This document shows positions 22,048 through 29,913 of a DNA stretch of 64,000 bases, piece by piece. Position numbers and translations under genes: made by a program. The stretch's first letter is position 1, and every line of letters starts with the position of its first letter. The notes beneath the pieces are model-generated. The model was not told where the DNA came from. It made no database searches and saw nothing but the letters and a program-made list of their open reading frames with translations. The stretch comes from Paludibacteraceae bacterium (GTDB lineage: Bacteria > Bacteroidota > Bacteroidia > Bacteroidales > Paludibacteraceae): assembly GCA_024399495.1 (NCBI GenBank), contig JAKSNY010000010.1, positions 1 to 64,000 of the forward strand, given 5' to 3'.

Positions 22048-22986
22048 ATGAAACACTCTGCGCTTATATTATTATTTGGTTTGGGCTTAGCATTGGGTTG
22101 TTACGCACAAAACTTTTACGATGACATCTATTATGACAAGTCAAAAAAAGAGAAATATGTATTACCCGATGCACCCACTACAACCAAAAAGCAGAACAAT
22201 GTGGTGATAAACACCACCGATGCTGAGATAGTTACAATACAACCATCATCTACAAGAAGCGTAGATGAGTATAACCGTTTTACTTTCAGCACTAATCCTG
22301 AGAATCTGATGCCTGATACTACAGACACTGACTTTAAATATACCTCTAAAATAGCCAAATACTACAACCCCAAGGTTGTTACAATAAATGACCCACAGTA
22401 TGTTTATGTAGTTAGTGATAATGTAAAAATAAACAACACAACCACTTATAGTGGCTGGAACACATGTTGGAACTGTAATTGGGGCTGGGGCGGTTGGTAC
22501 TCACCTTGGCATGACCCATGGTACAGACCTTACGACCCTTGGTATGACCCTTGGTACAGACCTTACAATCCTTGGTATGACCCTTGGTACAGACCTTACG
22601 ACCCTTGGTACAGACCTTATCCACACCCTGTTTATCCAGTATATCCTGTTTATGTAAATACAGGTGGCTCACGTGGGAACACACGCTACAACTACGAGCG
22701 TCGTAACTCTAGTGGCAATACACGCTCATCTTACTATGGCGGAAACACAGGCGGTTATAGCGGAACATCACGTAGCAGTGGATACTCATCACCGTATTCC
22801 AGTGGAAACACTCGTTCTAATAATTCATACTATAACAGTTCCACCCGTTCCACCAGTACATACAATAGCGGTTCCTATAATAGTGGTTCACACTCAAGTG
22901 GTGGCTCACGCTCAAGCAGCGGAAGCTATGGCGGAGGAGGAGGCTATAGCGGAGGTGGCGGACGCTCTATGACAATTAGAAGATAA
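22048..22986 (+). CDS. Secreted Trp/Tyr/Pro-repeat protein
   Basis: 312 residues from the ATG at 22048 (after the -7 box). A signal peptide ends near CYAQ. Residues of about 20-140 are unremarkable. Then an aromatic block of 7- and 11-residue units based on DPWYRPY and DPWYDPWYRPY (about 152-190, encoded by a 33-nt DNA repeat), a PVYPVYPVYV stretch, and a Ser/Gly/Tyr/Arg-rich low-complexity tail with GGGGYSGGGG ending RSMTIRR. I do not recognise a catalytic domain. It may be a periplasmic or surface structural protein. It lies 10 nt before an outer-membrane porin gene and is probably co-transcribed with it. Confidence 0.75.
   Translation: MKHSALILLFGLGLALGCYAQNFYDDIYYDKSKKEKYVLPDAPTTTKKQNNVVINTTDAEIVTIQPSSTRSVDEYNRFTFSTNPENLMPDTTDTDFKYTSKIAKYYNPKVVTINDPQYVYVVSDNVKINNTTTYSGWNTCWNCNWGWGGWYSPWHDPWYRPYDPWYDPWYRPYNPWYDPWYRPYDPWYRPYPHPVYPVYPVYVNTGGSRGNTRYNYERRNSSGNTRSSYYGGNTGGYSGTSRSSGYSSPYSSGNTRSNNSYYNSSTRSTSTYNSGSYNSGSHSSGGSRSSSGSYGGGGGYSGGGGRSMTIRR
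22502..22620 (+). repeat. In-gene tandem repeat encoding DPWYDPWYRPY units
   Basis: The motif CCTTGGTATGACCC/CCTTGGTACAGACC alternates with TTACGAC or TTACAAT, giving 21- and 33-nt periods inside the PWY-repeat gene. Copy number could change by slippage or recombination. Confidence 0.75.
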
Positions 22987-22996
22987 TATTTACACC

Positions 22997-24583
22997 ATGA
23001 AAAGGGTTTCTATCATATTAAGTTTATTAGTTGCGGCAATTATAACTTTTGCTCAATCAACGGTTTCTATTCCATCATTTCAGAAATATGACGCAATGCT
23101 GTTCTCGCAGCAGGAAGTGAACGGTACGGCACGTTTTGTGGGTGTGGGCGGTGCTATGGGTGCATTGGGTGGTGACGCCACCACCATATTCTATAACCCT
23201 GCCGGTATTGGAATTTACCGTTCATCTGAATTTACGGCATCACTTAATGTGCATTGGAACAATGCCACTATGAAAGACGTAAGTCCCTCCCAATGTCGTA
23301 CAAACGCCAACCTTGGCAATGTGGCATACGTAGCCCATTGGGATATAGGAGCATCAAAAGGTAAAGAGGACGGACTTATTGGCATTAACCTTGGTATTGC
23401 ATATAATAGAATGAAAAATTACAACCGAGCCTATACATATTCCCGCATAAAAAATTACTCTAAAACACAGTTCCTTGCAGATGACGCATACGGACAACCA
23501 GAAGAATGCCTCAATGACCAAAATTTTGATAATCCCGATGTAGGACATAGAGCCATATTAGGTTATCAAACATATTTGTTTAACCCTGTTTATAATCCCA
23601 CAACAGGAGAAATGCTCCCTAATTATGAATCTATCTACAAATCATCGGGTGCCACATCTGTAACAGACGATGTTACAGTTACAGAGAACGGCGGTGCAAA
23701 TGAGTTTGCCTTGAGTGTAGCAGGCAATATTAGTGATATTTTCTATTTAGGAATGAGTTTTATTTGTGATTACGTTACAAACAACAGGTATGAGACTTAT
23801 ACAGAGAAAATGTCAAGCGAAGCATATACAAAATTATATAACAGCACTCAATTAGATGCCACAGGCTTTACCTACAAAATAGGATTTATAGTAAAACCCT
23901 TGAGTTGGCTTAGAATTGGCGGTGCATACCATACACCTACAGTATATCGTGCTCGTGCTAATTATTATAGTTCAGCATATTCAAATATAAATCCAGACCC
24001 TTCAAAAGGCGGAAATCCTGAAATATGGACTCCAAACATAAGCGAATCATGCTATTTTAACGCCCCGATGAAAGCCATTGGAAGCCTTGGATTCGTACTT
24101 GGAAAGTACGGCTTTATAGGCGTTGATTATCAGTGGAATAATTATTCGGGAATAAAATTGAAAAACAAATCAAAGTTTAATGTTACTAATCAGACTGCCA
24201 CAAGAGAAGGACTGATAGATACCCACACAATTAGGGCTGGCTTGGAACTTAAACCTATAGAAGCACTATCCCTAAGGCTTGGCGGAAGTTACACCACAGG
24301 CTGCACAGACAATGATAAAGCCACAAGATATTACTATCCAAACGACGTGCGTACCGACACCTATTTTATAAATGATATAAATTCTTACAGCGTATCGGCG
24401 GGCATTGGCTACCGTGTAGGCAGACACTCATTTGATTTAGCCTATATTTGGCAAGTGAACAACGGATATTACTCAGAATTCAGACCATACAATGAGGGAG
24501 AAACGTCAGGGTTAAAGATAGAACCTATGACCCTGCGTAATGTAAGAAACAATATTACAGTATCTTATTCCGTAAGGTTTTAA
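22997..24583 (+). CDS. OmpP1/FadL-like outer membrane transporter
   Basis: 528 residues. A signal peptide (cleavage after TFAQ) is followed by the hallmark N-terminal region GTARFVGVGGAMGALGGDAT and IFYNPAGIGIYRSSEF (about 40-78), seen in Bacteroidetes FadL-family barrels, then alternating beta strands ending in an aromatic C-terminal strand NNITVSYSVRF. FadL-type porins move hydrophobic compounds through the outer membrane; the substrate is not known here. Its end overlaps the convergent lpxB by 4 bp. Confidence 0.85.
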   Translation: MKRVSIILSLLVAAIITFAQSTVSIPSFQKYDAMLFSQQEVNGTARFVGVGGAMGALGGDATTIFYNPAGIGIYRSSEFTASLNVHWNNATMKDVSPSQCRTNANLGNVAYVAHWDIGASKGKEDGLIGINLGIAYNRMKNYNRAYTYSRIKNYSKTQFLADDAYGQPEECLNDQNFDNPDVGHRAILGYQTYLFNPVYNPTTGEMLPNYESIYKSSGATSVTDDVTVTENGGANEFALSVAGNISDIFYLGMSFICDYVTNNRYETYTEKMSSEAYTKLYNSTQLDATGFTYKIGFIVKPLSWLRIGGAYHTPTVYRARANYYSSAYSNINPDPSKGGNPEIWTPNISESCYFNAPMKAIGSLGFVLGKYGFIGVDYQWNNYSGIKLKNKSKFNVTNQTATREGLIDTHTIRAGLELKPIEALSLRLGGSYTTGCTDNDKATRYYYPNDVRTDTYFINDINSYSVSAGIGYRVGRHSFDLAYIWQVNNGYYSEFRPYNEGETSGLKIEPMTLRNVRNNITVSYSVRF

Positions 24584-25710
24584 GCCTTAAGCAGTGTCAT
24601 TAGGTGTTCCGCTGCGGCATCGGAGGCTACAGAATCACCTAAAATAGACTTTATCTTATTGTAGTCCTTTTTTATTGATTCTATACACTCTTTATTATAG
24701 AGTATGTCTGTAAGATTTTTAGTAACAGATTCCACTGTGCATTCATACGCCACTAACTCTTTTACAGTCTCTTTTCCCGATATTATATTGACAAGTGAGA
24801 TGTAAGGAATTTTAAGCATATACTTACGCCCAATCTTATATAATAAGCGTGTCACAATCATAGGGAATACAACTACTTGGGGTACTCCAAATAGTGCGGT
24901 CTCAAGTGTTGCCGTTCCGGAATTGACTATCGCCGCAGTTGCAAATGTAAGTAACGGATATGTCTCATCATAAACCACTTTGATACTACTGTCCACACCC
25001 TTATACATATCCATATCAACAGCACTTGTGGCTGCCATAACAAATTGGCAATCATTAAATTTAGATTTATCTATCTTATTAAGTACAGATATTGTATGCT
25101 TAACTTCATGCTCACGACTTCCAGGTAGCAGAGCCACTATCTTTTTATCGGGGTCAAAACCGTTAATAAGGTAAAAATCATCTTTGCTTACATGACATGC
25201 TGAGCGGACACTCTGTACACATGGATTACCCACATACAGCACATTATCATAGCCATGGCTTTTGTAGAAATCAACCTCAAACGGAAATATGCAATAAACC
25301 ACATCCACATACTTTTTTATCTGCTCCACCCTGCCCTCTTTCCAAGCCCATATTTTAGGTGGAATATAGTATGCTACCTTTAGGTTAAGAACCTCTTTTG
25401 CATATTTGGCTATCTCAAGATTAAAACCTGGATAGTCTATAAGTATAAGTACGTCTGGGGCATAGTCAGCTATATCACGCTTGCAGTCATTTATGTTTCT
25501 TAGTATTTTATGTAAGTGGGTGGCGACTCTCAAAAATCCCATTACAGCTGTATCCTTGTAGTGCTTTACTAGTTCTCCTCCCGCCACAAGCATCTTATCA
25601 CCGCCATAGTAGCGGAAATCTGCATCAGAGTCTTTAGCCGCAATGGAACGTATAAGATTACTGCCGTGTAAATCGCCGGAAGCCTCTCCCGCTATTAAAT
25701 AGTATTTCAT
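24580..25710 (-). CDS. lpxB: Lipid-A-disaccharide synthase
   Basis: 376 residues, family length. It joins UDP-2,3-diacylglucosamine to lipid X to make the lipid A disaccharide at the inner membrane. The N-terminal AGEASGDLHGSNLIR (7-21) and GGDKMLVAGGE (about 36-46) are characteristic, as are IDYPGFNLEIAKYAK (about 92-106), YYIPPKIWAWKEGR (about 114-127), LLPGSREHEVK (about 194-204) and the NSGTATLETAL motif (about 262-272). It follows repeat copy B and is probably in a run with surE and the small membrane protein. Confidence 0.95.
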   Translation of the reverse strand: MKYYLIAGEASGDLHGSNLIRSIAAKDSDADFRYYGGDKMLVAGGELVKHYKDTAVMGFLRVATHLHKILRNINDCKRDIADYAPDVLILIDYPGFNLEIAKYAKEVLNLKVAYYIPPKIWAWKEGRVEQIKKYVDVVYCIFPFEVDFYKSHGYDNVLYVGNPCVQSVRSACHVSKDDFYLINGFDPDKKIVALLPGSREHEVKHTISVLNKIDKSKFNDCQFVMAATSAVDMDMYKGVDSSIKVVYDETYPLLTFATAAIVNSGTATLETALFGVPQVVVFPMIVTRLLYKIGRKYMLKIPYISLVNIISGKETVKELVAYECTVESVTKNLTDILYNKECIESIKKDYNKIKSILGDSVASDAAAEHLMTLLKA

Positions 25711-25770
25711 AATTTTTTACTAAACTTTAAATATTCTACAAACAAAAAGGAAAAAATTATGAAATATTTT

Positions 25771-25942
25771 CCTTTTCTATTGGGGCATATCCCCATTTTC
25801 TGCTTCGCAGAACATGTTTGTCGTGACTCGGCATAGCTCGCAAGCGGCTCTGCCCTCGCTACTCCAAACAGTCCCCTGCGCCAAGCGTTCAGGCTTACGC
25901 CCTCTGTCGCCTACGGCTCCTCATACATCATACATCATACAT
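25771..25942 (-). repeat. Multi-hairpin stop-anchored element, copy B
   Basis: Minus strand: three ATGTATG heptamers, AGGAGCCGTAGGCGACA, a copy-specific segment (GGGCGTAAGCCTGAACGC), then the same core as copies A and C from GGGGACTGTTTGGAGTAGCG to GGGGATATGCCCCAATAG. It fills the space between the small membrane protein (stop at 25952) and lpxB (start 25710). The heptamer part begins about 7 nt after the stop codon. Confidence 0.85.
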
Positions 25943-25951
25943 TATAAGTAA

Positions 25952-26233
25952 CTATACAAACAAATAAAACAACAACATAATATATGGAGTAATGCCCAAT
26001 ATTCCGCCTCTACACACTTTCCAACGTTCTGTCTTATATGCCCAAAATAGCACAAGTAGGCTTGGCAATTGACAGAATATAACATAGTTCAAAAACACAG
26101 GCTGGTCAAACCAATAGTCAATATCCTTGAACGGCATACCCGATAACGACTCCCATGTAAAAGCAAACAATACAAATGGAATAATAAGGCAGAGAGAAAG
26201 TCCTATATAGAACTTATCATATTTCTTTGGCAT
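25952..26233 (-). CDS. Small conserved membrane protein next to surE
   Basis: 93 residues with three predicted membrane segments (about 9-25, 47-64, 75-92) and short polar loops. Not recognised as a named family. Its start overlaps the end of surE by 17 bp, so it is translated from the same message. No role can be deduced. Confidence 0.6.
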   Translation of the reverse strand: MPKKYDKFYIGLSLCLIIPFVLFAFTWESLSGMPFKDIDYWFDQPVFLNYVIFCQLPSLLVLFWAYKTERWKVCRGGILGITPYIMLLFYLFV

Positions 26234-26984
26234 CGCAGTTAAGATTTGACAATTTATTTATACTGTCGTAGTGCGTTAAATCCACATGGCAAGGAACTAT
26301 TGAACCGTAACCTTGTGATATGGCATACTCATCTGTATCTGTGGCATCGGGTTCCAAATTATTAAAATCACCTGTAAGCCAGTAGTACTTGTTATGGGCA
26401 GGGTCATCACGCTCCACAAAACGCTCACGCCACCTGCCTCTGCTCTGACGTACAACTTTAAGTCCCTTTATAGCACCCACCGGAAAATTAACATTAAGGC
26501 ATACCCCTTGAGGCAATCCGTCATTCAAGACCATCTCTATAAGTTTTTTAGAAAACTTTACCGCTTCTGTAAGGTCTGCGTTCTGGTCGTATGAGCAGAG
26601 AGACAACCCGATGGACGGCAACCCCTCTACACACCCTTCAAGTGCGGCACCCATAGTGCCTGAATAGATTACATTTACAGACGTATTAGTTCCATGATTT
26701 ATACCCGATACAAGCAAGTCAGGCTTGGTGTCCATTATGGAATAAAGCCCTATCTTAACGCAATCGCAGGGAGTGCCGTTGCATCTGTACATAACCAGAT
26801 TACCGTTGGTGTATTGTTTCCAGTAACGTAACGGAGTAGTGACGGTAATGGCTTTGGATTGGGCAGAGCGTGGTCCGTCAGGAGCCACCACCACCACCCT
26901 GTAAGAGTCCTTTATGGCATCTACAAGTGCATTTATACCACGTGCCGTAATACCATCATCGTTAGTTACTAAAATAGTCCTCAT
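26217..26984 (-). CDS. surE: 5'-nucleotidase SurE
   Basis: 255 residues. It removes phosphate from nucleoside 5'- or 3'-monophosphates in the cytoplasm with a divalent metal. The metal site NDDG is at residues 8-11, APDGPRSAQSKAIT at about 35-48, VSGINHGTNTSVNVIYSGTM at about 93-112 with the Asn ligand, and GLPSIGLSL at about 121-129. Length is normal. The 5' side carries TTTCAAC heptamers that end 4 nt before the start codon, leaving no room for a standard ribosome binding site. Confidence 0.94.
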   Translation of the reverse strand: MRTILVTNDDGITARGINALVDAIKDSYRVVVVAPDGPRSAQSKAITVTTPLRYWKQYTNGNLVMYRCNGTPCDCVKIGLYSIMDTKPDLLVSGINHGTNTSVNVIYSGTMGAALEGCVEGLPSIGLSLCSYDQNADLTEAVKFSKKLIEMVLNDGLPQGVCLNVNFPVGAIKGLKVVRQSRGRWRERFVERDDPAHNKYYWLTGDFNNLEPDATDTDEYAISQGYGSIVPCHVDLTHYDSINKLSNLNCDAKEI

Positions 26985-26988
26985 TCCA

Positions 26989-27016
26989 GTTGAAAGTTGA
27001 AAGTTGACTGTTACTA
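26989..27016. repeat. Heptamer tandem repeat, GTTGAAA type, before surE
   Basis: Units GTTGAAA, GTTGAAA, GTTGACT, GTTACTA; on the surE strand they read as TTTCAAC repeats right before the start codon. The same unit lies in the same position before tatD (61109-61143). Confidence 0.8.
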
Positions 27017-27064
27017 GGAACGAGTGCAGAACTAAGTTTACTTAAGTTATGCCAAGTGACGAAG

Positions 27065-27090
27065 TAACATGGTTAAGGCGAAGCCTTAAC
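27065..27090. repeat. GTTAAGGC hairpin, shared with 308-326
   Basis: AACATG then GTTAAGGC-GAA-GCCTTAAC, an 8-bp stem with a 3-nt loop, followed by A-rich sequence. Its reverse complement matches 301-333 (GTTRAGGC-TYY-GCCTYAAC-CATGTT). On the minus strand it follows a T-rich stretch rather than preceding one, so it is not a minus-strand terminator. Confidence 0.5.
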
Positions 27091-27109
27091 AAAAAAGAAA
27101 AGTTTTCTC

Positions 27110-27511
27110 TTATAAGATATCTATATTGTTATCTGAAATAACTTTTACTGCCTTCTCCATATCATCGGGTTTTATGGCTGTAATGGCTTTATCGCTGTCT
27201 GAGTATGCATACATATACTCTATATAGACCTTTGCCTCTGCCAGAATATCCAAAATCTTGTTAAGCGTACCTGGCTTATTTGCCATCTTAATGCCTATGA
27301 TATCTGTTACAGAAACTGCAAAGCCATTATTTCTAAGTTCCTCTTTAGCCTTCTCCGTATCATCAACCAACATACGTAGAATGCCAAAATCAGAGCTGTC
27401 CGCCACAGAGAATGCACGCATATTTATATTTGCCTTGGCAAGGATTTTTGTAACATCATTAAGCCTGCCTGTCTTGTTCTCTAAAAATACTGATAACTGT
27501 TTTACTTTCAT
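27110..27511 (-). CDS. Protein with two ACT domains
   Basis: 133 residues made of two ACT domains, about 1-65 (VKQLSVFLENKTGRLNDVTK) and about 70-133 (IIGIKMANKPGTLNKILDIL). ACT domains bind small ligands, often amino acids. In Bacteroidetes this gene is commonly next to phenylacetate-CoA ligase, as here (18 nt after paaK on the same strand), so it may sense an aromatic amino acid or its keto acid. That role is inference. Confidence 0.85.
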   Translation of the reverse strand: MKVKQLSVFLENKTGRLNDVTKILAKANINMRAFSVADSSDFGILRMLVDDTEKAKEELRNNGFAVSVTDIIGIKMANKPGTLNKILDILAEAKVYIEYMYAYSDSDKAITAIKPDDMEKAVKVISDNNIDIL

Positions 27512-27529
27512 GGCTTTTCCTCCTGAATT

Positions 27530-28834
27530 TTAGTTGTTGAACACACGCTTGTCAAGCACACGTTTCTCTTTACCCTCACTACGCTGCAGTGAGCGAGGCT
27601 CTACCAAACGGATTGTTGGTTGCAAGCCCACCACACTCTGAATCTTGTGCGCAAGCAGCTTCTGCAGTTTTATCATACCGTTTATATCATCGGTGTAATA
27701 CTGCTCCTTAACCTCCACCTTAATCTCAAATGTATCTGTGTTATTTACACGGTCAACAGTGATGAAGAAGTGAGGCTCAAACTCCGCAGTCTCAAGTATT
27801 ACAGACTCTATCTGCGATGGGAATACATTGACACCACGGATAATAAGCATATCGTCCGTTCTGCCCATAATCTTAGCCATACGCACAAGCGTTCTGCCAC
27901 ACTCACACTTGTCATAGTTTAGATATGTCAAGTCTCTGGTACGGAAACGGATTAGCGGCATACCCTCTTTTGTAAGAGTTGTGAATACCAATTCTCCCTT
28001 CTCCCCTGGCTTAACATGCTCTCCGGTTTCAGGATTTATTATCTCAGGATAGAAATGGTCCTCGTTAAGGTGTGTGCCATGCTGTAAGTTACACTCATAG
28101 CCCACGCCGGGACCCATAATCTCTGTAAGTCCGTAAATATCAAATGCCTTAATGCCTAAACGCTGCTCTATCTCACGTCTCATCTCCTCTGTCCAAGGCT
28201 CTGCTCCAAAGATACCCACCTTTAGCTGGAACTCACTGCGTGGAATACCTGACCTCTCTATACATTCAGCAAGGTGAAGAGCGTATGATGGCGTGCAGCA
28301 TAGTGCCTTTACACCCAAATCATGCATCATAAGTATCTGTTTCTCTGTATTACCCGATGACATAGGCACCACCGTTCCGCCGATGGTCTCCACTGCACCG
28401 TGGGCTCCCAAGCCACCTGTAAACAGTCCGTAACCATACGATACCTGCACCACGTCGTTCTTTCCAAGTCCGTATGCGGAAAGGCATCTTGCACCCACCT
28501 CCTTCCAAATACTAAGGTCATTACGGGTGTAGCCCACCACAATAGGCTTGCCTGTTGTACCTGACGATGCATGCACCCTTACAATCTCTGACATCGGGGA
28601 AGACAGAAGACCAAGAGGATAATAATCACGCAAATCCTTTTTGGATGTGAACGGCAACTTAACTATATCTTCTATGGTATTTATGTCACCTGGCATAACG
28701 CCTGCCTCCTGCATGCGCTTACGATAAGGCTCACAATTAAAATACACCCTCTCAAGTACCTTTTTTAATCTTTCACTCTGGAGCCACATACGCTCATCAC
28801 GTGACATGCACTCCGCTTTCTCATTCCAAATCAT
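27530..28834 (-). CDS. paaK: Phenylacetate-CoA ligase
   Basis: 434 residues, family length. It activates phenylacetate or a related aryl acid (for example indoleacetate) with ATP and CoA. The adenylate-forming motif is SSGTTGKPIVVGYT (about 91-104); DIYGLTEIMGPGVGYEC (about 232-248) and RTRDLTYL (about 301-308) with the C-terminal KIMGRTDDMLIIRGVNVFP (about 323-341) are intact. In gut Bacteroidetes the enzyme is usually linked to oxidative or reductive use of aromatic amino acids together with 2-oxoacid oxidoreductases; no such oxidoreductase gene is in this window. Confidence 0.93.
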   Translation of the reverse strand: MIWNEKAECMSRDERMWLQSERLKKVLERVYFNCEPYRKRMQEAGVMPGDINTIEDIVKLPFTSKKDLRDYYPLGLLSSPMSEIVRVHASSGTTGKPIVVGYTRNDLSIWKEVGARCLSAYGLGKNDVVQVSYGYGLFTGGLGAHGAVETIGGTVVPMSSGNTEKQILMMHDLGVKALCCTPSYALHLAECIERSGIPRSEFQLKVGIFGAEPWTEEMRREIEQRLGIKAFDIYGLTEIMGPGVGYECNLQHGTHLNEDHFYPEIINPETGEHVKPGEKGELVFTTLTKEGMPLIRFRTRDLTYLNYDKCECGRTLVRMAKIMGRTDDMLIIRGVNVFPSQIESVILETAEFEPHFFITVDRVNNTDTFEIKVEVKEQYYTDDINGMIKLQKLLAHKIQSVVGLQPTIRLVEPRSLQRSEGKEKRVLDKRVFNN

Positions 28835-28880
28835 AATACTGTAATTATGTTATAAGCGTACAAAGTTACAAAATATTTTA

Positions 28881-29792
28881 CTATCTTGACCTTTTTAATG
28901 TATTCTCTTTTATCATAGATGTGTAAAACATCAAGTCATAGTGGTGTAGATTGCCCTCTGGCCACGGCACTGCAATTGGCATAGGGTCTTCTTTAAACCC
29001 ATTAACTATCAACACATTATTTACTGTATCAACCACTGCTGTAAGGTTCTGCCCATGATAAGAGAAATCTGCAGGCTCCGATGTTGTAGTCCAATTTACA
29101 GGATTTATGCAAACTGCGGCATCATTCATTACAAAATTCCACATATTTGACAAATCCGACACAGAGTTAAAACTAATTGTAACGCCTTTATCTGTAGCAC
29201 ATTGTGCCGGCTTTACATGTGAACATTTCAAATCATTGGCACTCACGCCATAACCTAACATATAGGCTGCAACCATACGAGAATACTGCTCATCTGTAAT
29301 ATGTTTCAGCAGAGCAAGAGTCATTTGACCTCCTTGACTGAAACCCGCTATAATAAACCTTCTGCCACCATTAAAATGCTCCATATAATAGTCAAAAGCC
29401 TCACATACCTCTGTGGCAACCTGTTCCGTCACTGAGTCAAACCGCTCTTTGGGCAGCATAACGGCATTTAGCGTGTATTGGTGGGTATATGGAGAAAACA
29501 AGTTAATGGAGTCTGGGTATATCTTAGCATTTACAAATTCCAACTCCCTTGTAATCAAAGCCTTCTCATCTGGAGTAAGATTTGCCCTATAATCCTCATT
29601 ACCTTCTTTATCTGTAGATTTAACAACCTCTGTAGAGGCTATATAAAACACATCTATGAAATTGGAATCGGGTACTGCACTGCTTTTATACCAAGCACTG
29701 TCTGCCTGCCAATAAGAATCGCCGCCATCTTTATAACCGCAAGCAGAAAGAATATACACAAGCGGCAGTGTAAACAAAAAAAACTTTTTCAT
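28881..29792 (-). CDS. DUF3089 alpha/beta-hydrolase-like lipoprotein
   Basis: 303 residues from the ATG at 29792 (the longer frame starts in the divergent promoter region). Signal peptide with lipobox ILSAC. The nucleophile elbow GFSQGG is at about residue 149-154, in a DUF3089 context (FYIASTEVV, LFSPYTHQYTLNAVM, AYMLGYGVS). The C-terminal FYTSMIKENTLKRSR end is short. A lipase/esterase activity outside the inner membrane is likely, substrate unknown. It is divergent from uvrB and monocistronic. Confidence 0.78.
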   Translation of the reverse strand: MKKFFLFTLPLVYILSACGYKDGGDSYWQADSAWYKSSAVPDSNFIDVFYIASTEVVKSTDKEGNEDYRANLTPDEKALITRELEFVNAKIYPDSINLFSPYTHQYTLNAVMLPKERFDSVTEQVATEVCEAFDYYMEHFNGGRRFIIAGFSQGGQMTLALLKHITDEQYSRMVAAYMLGYGVSANDLKCSHVKPAQCATDKGVTISFNSVSDLSNMWNFVMNDAAVCINPVNWTTTSEPADFSYHGQNLTAVVDTVNNVLIVNGFKEDPMPIAVPWPEGNLHHYDLMFYTSMIKENTLKRSR

Positions 29793-29877
29793 AATCAAGC
29801 CTTCACTACTGTATATATGATAATTTGGTCTAAAATTACAAATTATTTTTAGGGTATTCAAATATTTTCTGGATTTT

Positions 29878-29909
29878 TTTGTTTAGTATTCTATTTTGCA
29901 GTATCTTCG
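29878..29909 (+). promoter_or_regulatory. Promoter of uvrB
   Basis: TTTG at 29878-29881, a 20-nt gap, TATCTTCG at 29902-29909, and the ATG at 29914 only 4 nt later. The message would be almost leaderless. The same pair of boxes and gap occurs before the M23 gene (4660-4691). Confidence 0.65.
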
Positions 29910-29913
29910 CATT

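Noticed and set aside
22412..22684. Frames opposite and parallel to the PWY-repeat gene
   Set aside because: They are products of the tandem DNA repeat; the plus-strand frame with signal peptide explains the region.
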